This document shows positions 40,401-51,095 of a stretch of 64,000 nucleotides of DNA, in pieces. A program made the position numbers and the translations under genes. The stretch lies in NCBI GenBank assembly GCA_018398815.1, contig CM031604.1, positions 51,150,318-51,214,317 of the forward strand, in the 5' to 3' direction. Within the stretch, counting starts at the first letter, position 1, and the number at the start of each line of letters is the position of its first letter. The DNA comes from Conus ventricosus (Eukaryota > Mollusca > Gastropoda > Neogastropoda > Conidae). Under the pieces are notes generated by a model. The model was not told the origin of the DNA and searched no databases. It was given only the letters and a program-made list of their open reading frames with translations.

Positions 40401-40930
40401 ACTGCGGCTGCAGGTAGAGGAGAAAGGAAAAAGGCATATGTACTGGAAGAAGACACTGAATATCAGGATCTTTATCACACGTACGTAGCTCAGTTTTATT
40501 CATAAACATTTCTTTCATTTCAGCATGCTGTATTATCTCGTGGGTTTTTTTTTCATTTCTGAGCGCAGTGTGTATGGTAAATGTGTAGGCAGCAAATGAC
40601 TGCAGCGTGTCTACTTTTATTGAGGTGGATTTCTCTCAACCAGCAAAATTATGTGGAGTGGCCAGCAGTGCCAATTTAGAGCCAGTTTAGTTAAGAAGAA
40701 AATTAGGGGACATTACCCACCCCCCCACCCCCACAGGGATCCTGCCCTGTGACCCTGCCAAGGGGCTCTATGCATCCACCGTCCCCACCCAACCCCCCCT
40801 CCTCCTCCCCCCGGATCCCTTGACCTTGAGACACAATGACTTTAGTCTACTTTCATGCCTGTTGAAAGAGTAGGCTGTTGTGTACTAGTGAGATGAATAA
40901 CTAAAAATAACACGCACACACGCACACACA

Positions 40931-40977
<47 letters not shown>

Positions 40978-43900
40978 AGCACATACACATGCACGCGCGC
41001 GCAAATTGATGTGATGTGTCTACATCATTTATAAGTTGGATGATCATTACCACAAGGGTAGCAAACAAAGATCTCACCAGTGGTTAACCTCAGAGTTCTA
41101 ACCAAGTTTCACAATTACAGTGCTTACCACTTTGGCAGCAAAGGCTTCACTCAGAAAGAGTGTATTTGCAACAATCACCTACAGAGGAAAAAGTGGCTCA
41201 CAAGGATGCATTGGGGGAGGGGAGGGAAGGGGACTTTTTTTTTTTTTTAACATGGAACACAAAGAAACAAGCCTTCACAAAACGCACTCCCTAAGATAAA
41301 ATATCCACCCTCCTCTTCCCTCTTAGCCTGCTTAGTAAAATGAAAATGAAACTATGACACTTAATACATGATTAGCAAGTCCTCACTCTTTTTGTGTGTG
41401 TGTGTGTTAGATATCTGTCATTTCCCACTCACACTGGGGACCACATAGACATTCTCAAATATATGTATTCATATATTCATGGGTTTCTTAGCTGAAGCAA
41501 AATCATTTACACGGATGAAGTGCGTTTTTTTTTTTAAAGTTCATGATACAAAGAAATGTGATGTCCAGCAGACTTCAGCATCAGTTTCACAGTGAAGGGG
41601 CAGTCAAGTTGTCCTCTTGGTTTTGAAGTTGGGGAGATCTGAATGCTGCCCTCATTGTCCCGTCGTCTGGGTAGGATCATTCTCACATTCCTAGTGCCTG
41701 AAGGTCCAGAATAAACTTAGAAAAACTAGAAGAGTAACCCACTGTTAATCAACAAGCTTCACAGGCTTTTGTGAGGAAACTTACAAAATTTAAAAGGTAT
41801 CTGTATCGTTCTCAAAAGTAACGAGAAGGAAGTTCATTTTCTTTCCCCAACGTTGAGTTTTAATGATTTGCTTCAAACCTAACGTACATACTAGAATTAG
41901 TTTTGTTGTATAGAAGGGTATGAGTGATGCACTGAACTGGTACATTTCCTTCCTGTCAGTCTACTTCATTTTTAGATAGCATGCATTTGGTTGAAAACTT
42001 TGCACATTTGAATGTGTATCCCATCTTTTTAAAATTGTCTGTGCCATGCTTTCAGAATTTATTATTTCATGTCAACTTTACCGTATACCCTTCAACAATT
42101 TTATGCACAAAATGTTAACAACACTTGATCATTTTGTTCTTTTACTTGGCTACATAGAAGCCATTAGAACACAAAATTTAATTATGCGTCCTTCCAGAGA
42201 ATTGCAAATGTAGACATAAACATAACTAGCAAGGTTTAAGAGTTAAGAAAAAAAAGAAAAAGCATTTCTTTTCATTTGCAAATATAAGATCATCTCAACA
42301 TCTTATTTGGTGGACAGGGCCAACCAAGCATCGGCAAAGTTCTTGAAATGGATTAGAGCAGAACGTGGTGTGCTAGTGCCACACTAATGTCAGTACCATA
42401 ATATGTAACTGGATTCCAGAAGCAGGATTATCACAGGATCTGTTTTCCTTGTGCTGCTTTTTGTGGTCTGTGCCATGTATATGGAGTGCCTGTTTTCATC
42501 ACTGAAGTGCAATGTATATGATGAACTGCCTGCTTCCAAGTTTCAGTTTTCCTTCAGCGTTACTAAAGTACTGTCAGCTATGGTATGGTGCACTGATTTT
42601 AACAAAAACATATTGACCAGCCATGCTTATTTAGGTTTTGAAAAAATGGCTTTGGGTTTGCTTCACGTTTTAATTGTCCAATGCACACATATGCTTAATT
42701 TGATTATGGACCTCTGTCCATGGTCTGATTGACCTGCTCATGTAAAATATAAGGAATTTTTGCCCCATCTCACAATTTCTCTTCTCTTTTCATGTTCCCT
42801 GCCATGTAAGTCACAGAAGACTGGCAAAACTCATCACACACATCATCAGCACAAGTACGGGTATGAAAGATGCATGAACTGAGACGCTATTTCTGTATCA
42901 TGTGATGACTGATAGGAATGATGATGTTATGGTGAGCCACTCCCAGTCCACGAATTCAAGGCATCAATGCATGGATGAGATGATTAAAACCAGGAAAATT
43001 TGATGCAACATTATGTTATGCCAACAGAAGCACGTCTGATAAAGATAGCTACAGGTAAGCTCATGTCCAGATGTTGGGGACAGGGGCTGCCTTATATTTG
43101 CACAAACAAAAAAAGTAAGATCAGAGATGAGAACAAACGTGGCCAAGAATGGGAAGGTGTATGTATGTGTGTGTAAATTTTGAAGATCTATTTTTTTCTT
43201 CAGCAATTTGACTTTCCACACTGCTGTTGAAATTGACTGTTTGGCGTCATATACTATACCATGTCAGACCATAGCATTCAACGGCAGTTTGTTAGCTCTG
43301 AAAGGCTGAATTTTTTGTGGCTAATGCAGTGATAAGACAGTCACGTGATGCCCACCCTACTTCCGTCATGGGAAGAAAGCCAGTATCCGCTTCCTGTTCC
43401 TCATTCATCTTCGGCCTCCTGCCTAACAAGGACAGGTTTTTGCTCTGTCTCGCCTTTACTTCTGCTTTGTGTAAAGATTGCTTGTGTGTTTGCCTTCTTT
43501 ACTTGTTCTGTTGTGGCTTGCACTTCATTCGGGATATCTCGCTGCGCATTAGTTTATTTTACTCTCGCGCTCCATTGCTTGTCACTTTCGGTGATCGATT
43601 TCTCGCCTTTGTGTAAAGATTGCTTGTGTGGTTGCCTTCTTTACTTGTTCTGTTGTGACTTGCACTTCATTCAGGATATATCGCTGCGCGTTAGTTTACT
43701 TTACTCTCGCGCTCCATTGCTTGTCACTTTCGGCGATCGATTTCTCGCCAGTCACTCGATCCGCCATCTTTATTTACTCCACGCCGGTCTACCTTTCTGC
43801 CATCTTGCCTCACCGCGTGCTCGTTCATGTTCGGTCGTACAGGGTTTAGTGGTACGGAGGTTTCCCCTTGCATATTCATTAGTACCTTTATTTTTCATTA

Positions 43901-46900
43901 TTACAAAGTCGATCGAGTTTTCTTTACGATCTCTCGATCTACCAACTTTATTTATCATTATTACAAGGTCGATCGAGTTTTCTTTACAATCTCTCGATAT
44001 ACCAAGTTGTCTCCACTTTGTGGTCGTGTGCTCTGTGTTTGCTCTGCCACTGTAGCCCAAGATGGTGAAGGGCACCGACGGGTTGAGCAACATCACTTTC
44101 CAGATGTCGCTCTTTGCCCGGAGGACCCGCGTGCCGATTCCTCAGAGCAAACAGTTCTTTCTACGGAAGAACGTAGGGCCGGTGTAGAGGGGGGGTTCCA
44201 CGGAGGGGACGCGTGACCATCATGTTGATACCTCCTCTAACCGACCGGCGGACGCATGATCACTGCGTCCGAAGGGCAAAAGGCAAGCTGCCACCATTTC
44301 AAAATGCCTTTCCTTCGATATTCCCCAAAAGTCCAAGGCAAGGCTCCCCTAAAAGGGAAAGCCCGCTTTAGAATTGATACCCGAATTCGCCTTCTCTCCC
44401 CACTTCGGCTGGCTTGCCTTCTTCCCTTCCAACACAAGGTGAGACACACAACTCTCCCTATCATGCTGCGTCACGCGTCCTTCGGTCCCCGGGGAATTTT
44501 GCCAAGGCGCGGACCAGCACGGGTGACGAGATGCTTACGGAATCACCACCCGTCACTCGCCTTTGTGAGACTGGTGCCATTAGCTCTCCCCCCCCACTAT
44601 TAGCACGCAGGCTCATGACGCTCTCCCCCACCATGCACAAGTGCAGCCACCACTGGTGCACGAGGAGCGTCTTTACTCCGGTGGCGGACTTATGTCCAGT
44701 CCCTGGGATCAAACTGGCCATAACTCCAGGTCGCAGCCGCAGGTACCGCCACGCCCGGACCTGTGCCTCTCAGACCCCGGCAGTCGACTTACCCCGGTCG
44801 ATTGTCAACATTTGTGGGGGGGGGTTCCCTTAGGGGTACAGGACGTTGGGGAGCGGGCTTTTTCCGCTCCCTACTTGGGCAACGTCCATGGTCCCGTTCC
44901 TCCGGGGGGAGTATCGACCCACGGGACCACGGGTAACCTGCCCAATCCGGACCAGGTGGTGACCACGTTACCGCAGCCACTCCAATCCGCATACCGGCGG
45001 ATAGGCGGCTTGGTTGCCGTGCCCTCCACCGCTCCCCCTAACACACAGGGGGCCCCTACGGATCCCACCAGGGAGGTGTATACGGCACTCTCCAGGGGGG
45101 TGCGACAGGCCACGCTCGCTCACAACTCCCCCCTGGTGTTTCAGGTTACCCTGGCCCCCACGGAAATTCTGCCCCAGGGCCGTCACAGCCCAATTTCCTC
45201 CATGGGGACCTGTGGCTCTATGCCCCTCAGAGGGACCAGTGGCTTACAACAGACCAACAAAACCAGCTCCATGGTCGCATGTGGCATCCAACCTCTTCGC
45301 GCTGGTTCGACCTCGGTCTTCCTCCCTCTCAGGCACTGTCCGATTGGCAGGACGGACTTCCCCCCCATAGTCCGGCCGCCGATCATGGAGCCACCAGGGA
45401 CCCGCCTTTGTGTCCTCCCACTACCAAGCTAGGGCAGGACCCTCACGCACCCCTGCCGTTGCCTCCTCAAGATGGTTCGTCGCAACCTCTTCAGGAACCC
45501 GACGCTCCTGATTCTGAGCATGAGGTAGAGGACTCCTTCTCATCATGTGACTTGTCCACCATTGAGCAGTGGCGCCCGGATCTTGTCGTGAGGGAGTCCC
45601 CACCCTCGGACAAGTTCCTTCGGTGTCCAAATACGCTGCGGCCACACCAGCCAAGCGGGCTCGTCCCAAACTTGTCGCCCCTCAGACTCTTACGTCCATT
45701 TGGGAGTGTCCGGCAACCCTATCCAGGGGTGCGCTGGTCGTCCCTCCTCCAGGGAATGATTCCCTCTTGGCCCTGGATGGGGCCCCTGTAGGCACTTCCT
45801 CAGGGACCCCCGGTAGGCCCACATCTCCTCCCTGTTCTCCAAGGACATCCGGTCACCAGAGAAATTGCCATTTCCCCGGCCGACTGCCCGTTCTTTCTTT
45901 CTTTCTTTCTGCGTACGCAGGCTGATACTCCTGCGGACACTCCCTGTATAGCCAGGCAGTGGAGTTTTGTGTGTATGACCCTTTTTTATCCCGCCATTAA
46001 GGCAGCCATACTCCATCTTCGGGAAGGTGCATGCTATGTGTCATGTGTCATCCATACCAACGGCCAAACTGGCCTTCTCTTCCGAAAGTTGGTGATGGGA
46101 TTTTACGTGTGTGCAAGATGTTATGCGTGCGTTCACACACGGAACCTCGGTTTATAGTCTCATTCGAAGGACTACGACTGCCCGTTGATCCTCCATCTGG
46201 CCCCTCCCAGTTCCACCACGATCTCTATCAAGAACCTGGTGGAGTGGGACCGTATAGCCAGATCGGGGATCCAACACACCACTGCTGGACACCTCTTTCA
46301 ACATGCTCTTGCAGCAGGTGGAGGAGATCTGGCCGGAGGAGGACGACTCGGCCTCCGTGTCCTCAGACGTTCAGGTTTCTGAGACACACCCTGAGACTGT
46401 ATCTCGCTTGTTCAGCGACCCCTTGATGCGACTCATAGTCAACAGGATCTTGCATCACCTTCCGGCTGCGGTGGACACCGCAGCCAGGAGCCACTACAAT
46501 TGCTTACTGGACTGCAGAGATGCCATACTGTCACAGGCTAATCTCACCTCGGCGCTTGAGGCGGCCTTGCGGTGCATTCCAGGTGAGGAGCAGTCGCTCT
46601 TCGGCAACTATTTGGCTGCCTTCATTGCCCACTCAGTTGAAGAGCGTAAGCAGGCAGCCTCATATGCGACCAGCCAGCCCCCTCGCCAGCCTCGCCCTCC
46701 CAGACCCACTTTTCGTTCCTCCACTCCCCGTACCAGACCCCAACCCTATCCCAAGCAGGCCCCATCCCGCACCGCACGGCCCGCCAAGTGCTCTAAAAAA
46801 CCCTCTCGGCCGAAGACGAAACTTCCCCAGCAGAATTTTCGTTGCGGCCAGCAGGGACGGCCCCGGAGGTGACTGGAGGACTCACCTACCGGGGAGCTGG

Positions 46901-49900
46901 AGCAGGGAGAACTCAGACCGCACCTCTCTATCCTTCCCCCTCGCCTCCCCTCAACCCCGGCCCCTCTGGCAGGCAGCTTATCCCGGCATGCCCACCAGCG
47001 GAGACGTATGGGCCTCAACCCATGGATAGTAGCGGTCCTAGAGGAGGGTTTCCACCTGCCTTGGGCCCCGAACGCCTTCCTCTGATGCGTTCTCCCCCCC
47101 TCCCTCTCCCAGCGACCCCTCCCCAGGCCAAGCGGAGGCTCTTCACCAGGAAGTCGCAGAACTGCTCCAAAGGGGGCCATCACGGAGATCTTCTATCCCA
47201 ACCCGGGTTCTACTCCCACCTCCTTGTCATCCCCAAGCCATCAGGAGGATGGAGGCCCATCCTTGACCTCTCTCCCCCTCAACAAGTTCCTCAGGGCCAC
47301 CAAGTTCAAGATGGACACTCCGACTCGGATCAGAGACTCCATCCCCCACCAGGATTGGGCAAGCTCGATAGATCTGAAGGACGCTTACTTTCAGATTCTC
47401 ATACACCCATCCCACAGATAATACCTGGCAGGATCGGGTGTTCCAGTTCAGGGCGCTCCCCTTCGGCCTCTCCCTGGCACCCTTCCTCTTCACAAAGGTG
47501 GTCAAGGAGAGGGCCTCCCTGGCCAGACAGGAGGACATTCGCCTCCTGGTGTATCTGGACGACTGGCTCGTCCCGGCTCCCTCCCGGGCCCGGTGTCTAT
47601 CCCACACCAACCACCTTCTGCGCCTTTGTTCCAAGCTAGGGTTGCCACCAACCCCAACTAGTGCGAACTCAACCCCAGTCAGCAGTTCTCCTTTTGGGGC
47701 ATGAGATTCGACACACTCTTCATGATGGTCTCCCCGACCCCAGAGAGGTCCACGCGGATTGTGGACCTTATCTCCCGCCTCCGCCTATCCACCCACACCC
47801 CGGCCATAACACTTACCTCCCTCCTGGGGATGATGGAGTCCCTCTCGTCCCTCTTTCCCCTAGGCCGGGTCCCCAAGCGCCAACTCCAAAGGGAGTTCCG
47901 TTGTCGATGGTCTCAGACCTCCGACCACTGGGATCAGTCCATCCCCTGGTCCTTGGTTCCAATGGGCTACGGAAGAGTGGCTTGACCCTGCCACTCTGAC
48001 CCCCGGGGTTCCCATCTCCCTCCCAACCCACACCATGGAACTCTACACATGCCTCAGGAGTGTGGGAAGCACAGACTGCCTGTCTCCACATCAACGTCCT
48101 GGAATTGGAGGCGGTCAGGCTTGCCCTCCTCCGCTTCCAACCCCAGGTCTCTCACCGACTTGTTCTCCTGCTCATGGACAACACTTCGGTGGCTTGTTAT
48201 GTCAGGGAGAGGAGGGGGGGGGGGGTGCCTCGCTCCCTCAGCCTCTCTCCCCGAACAGAGGCCCTCCTCCGCTGGTGCCACACGCGGGGAATCACCCTCT
48301 GCACGAGACACATAGCGGGAACCAACAATATCCTGGCAGACTTTACTCCGGTGGCGGACTTATGCCCAGTCCCTGGGATCAAACTGGCCATAACTCCAGG
48401 TCGCAGCCGCAGGTACCGCCACGCCCGGACCTGTGCCTCTCAGACCCCGGCAGTCGACTCACCCCGGTCGATTGTCAACATTTGGGGGGGGGGGGGGGGG
48501 GGGGTCCCTTAGGGGTCCCTTAGGGGTACAGGACGTTGGGGAGCGGGCTTTTTTCCGCTCCCTACTTGGGCAACATCCATGGTCCCGTTCCTCCGGGACA
48601 TGCCTCGGGAGTGTGGGACGCACAGACTGCCTGTCTCCACATCAACGTCCTGGAATTGGAAGCGGTCAGGCTTGCCCTCCTCCGCCTCCAACCCCAGGTC
48701 TCTCACCGACTTTTTCTCCTGCTCATGGACAACACTTCGGTGGCTTGTTATGTCAGGGGGGGGGGGGGGGGGGGGGCTCGCTCCCTCCCTCAGCCTCTCT
48801 CTCCGAACAGAGGCCCTCCTCCGCTGTTGCCACGCACGGAGAATCACCCTCCGCGCAAGACACATAGTGGGGACCAACAATATCCTGGCAGACTCCCTCA
48901 GTCGGTCCAAGTCCCTCCTCCACACGGAATGGACCCACAGCAGGCTAACCCTCAGCTCGGTGGGGGAACATTGGTTTAGGCCCAGGGTCGACCTCTTTGC
49001 CACCCGTTCAACCACCTTCTTCCAGTGTCTGTCTCACCCGTCCCCATTCCCCGGGCGTATGCAATCGACACTGTCTCCCTTCCCTAGTTGGGCCTCATAG
49101 CATACACCTTCCCTCCATTCCCGATCCTCCACAAGGTGACCAGGAAGGCGAGACTGGAAAGACCCAGGCTCATCCTCATCACCCCTTGGTGGCCGACCCA
49201 GTCCTGGTTTCTGGATGTCAGTCCCTTTCCCTTGTTCCCCCTCTCCAGGTTAGCACGCTTTTGGCCATGCTCGTACAGCCTCGCTCGGGTCGCCCCACTC
49301 CAACCCACAGATGCTCCGCCTGCACACCAGGCTGCTGTGCCAGCCCAATTGCGAGCATCTGCCCCTCCCTCCCAAACGGACAGACCCCAGTCTGTCATAG
49401 ACATACTCTGTTCCCCATGATCGCCCTCCCATATCCAAATAGGCAAGTTCCTATCTCACCTATCTACTTTGTTAAGGCTTTCGGCTAGCCCCATTCGGCG
49501 CTATAGGTCAGCCATCAAGACCCATTTCTCCTCGCCCTTGCCTCTGCCAGGAGGCGCAGCGAAATTCATGCCCTCAGCGGGACCCCAGAGACATTGCCTT
49601 CCACAGGGACGGTTCTGTCTCTCTCTAGTTTCTCCCCCGAATTCTTAGCCAAGAATCAGGAACCGGCACAGCCTCTCCCTCCCTCGTCATCCGCTCACTT
49701 GCGGATATCTTGGGAAAAGGGAAAGCGGGGGGACATGGACCTGTGCCTTCTAGGTGTCTGAGATACTACTGGGAACACTCATGCCCCAGGCGCTCCTCCC
49801 AGAGACATCTCTTCATTTCCAGCAACCCCAATAATCGGATCTCCCCGTCTTATCTCCCCAGGCCCATGAGGTCAGAGTGCTGGCCACTTCCGCAGCGTTC

Positions 49901-51039
49901 CAGCGCTCTGTCCCCTTGCGCCACCTCCTGGAGGCGGCCTACTGGCGTTCGGAAAATCCCTTCATATACTTTTATTTAAGGGATATCCGAATGACCAGGG
50001 CTGATGGGTCTAAAGGGATTTCTTTTGTGGCAGCTAATGCAGCTATATCTGTTCCACCCTCTAACCCCAAGAACCATTAGGGCACTCGGCCCTCCTCCAA
50101 TTCCTTTAAATTCTGCTATGGTCTGACATGGTATAGTATATGAAGCCAAAATAGAGAGTTTGTGTTATACTCCCTGTTTGGCTAGTATACTTACCATGTC
50201 AGACTCTAATGCCCGCCCTACCTTCCCCTCTAGCGCTATGGTTCTCAGGGTTACCTTGCGCACAGGCCTCGCTGAATGAGGAACAGGAAGCGGATACCGG
50301 CTTTCTTCCTATGACGGAAGTAGGGTGGGTGTCACATGACTGTCTTATCACTGCATTAGCCACAAAAAATTCGGCCTGACAGAGCTAACTAACTGCCGTT
50401 GAATGCTATGGTCTGACATGGTAAGTGTACTAGCCAAACCGGCAGTATAATACAAACTCCCCATATTTTGCCAAACATTTCAAAGGCGCATGCCACTCCT
50501 TTTCATTTGTTTCAGTTGTGGACACAACTGTTGTGGAATACGTTGTTCCTAAGCATATTTTTTCCCCATGTGGAAACGGTGGAAAGGTTTTTTTTCTCTG
50601 TTAAATCTGATGGGGAAAACAAATCCAAAAACAAAACAACAAACAAACAAAAAAAGAAAAGGGAAAAAAGTATCAAATGGCTGAAAAATTGACAGTTGGC
50701 ATCACTAATCTGACATTTGGTTGGTGTACTCGGGCTGAAAAATTGACAGTTGGCATCACTAATCTGACATTTGGGTGGTGTACTCGGTACTAGTCAGGCC
50801 TGAAAGATGCAGTACAGTGTTGTTGATGAAATCTGAGCAACCTTCTTCATGGCACATCCCTCAGATTGATGGCAGTTCATTGTATAGGCAAAGCAACGCC
50901 TGGACTCTTGCCAGTGCTGGGTAGGAGTAGCTGGGACAGAAAAATCCCACAAAGATGTGTCTTTGATAAGGTCAGTACTCGAGAGATGCCCACACACAAC
51001 ACCACCCACTGCACCACAGCACACTCCACCCATCTTTAT

Positions 51040-51095
<56 letters not shown>

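Larger units (their letters stand above)
43240..50469 (+). mobile_element. DIRS-like retrotransposon B, nearly full length, about 7.2 kb
   Basis: DIRS elements are retrotransposons that use a tyrosine recombinase instead of an integrase and have inverted rather than direct terminal repeats. Here: outer ends TTTGGCGTCATATA and CAAACTCCCCATATTTT; 150-bp inverted terminal repeats (43258-43407, 50273-50422); internal complementary region 50115-50204; then, in order, a leader with tandem repeats, a gag-like region, RT, RNase H and a tyrosine recombinase. Joining right edge to left edge reproduces the complement of the internal region, as expected for circular replication. All ORFs are broken by frameshifts, a SINE sits in gag, and the RNase H segment is duplicated. 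No target-site duplication is seen, as usual for DIRS. Confidence 0.88.

Noticed and set aside
41000..43239. Search for further WNK exons or an element in the unannotated part of intron 14
   Set aside because: No open frame with matching splice sites and phase, and no terminal repeats, were found by eye.
43240..50469. LTR retrotransposon or retrovirus-like element
   Set aside because: The terminal repeats are inverted, not direct; an internal complementary region and tyrosine recombinase motifs are present and there is no protease, integrase or envelope signature.
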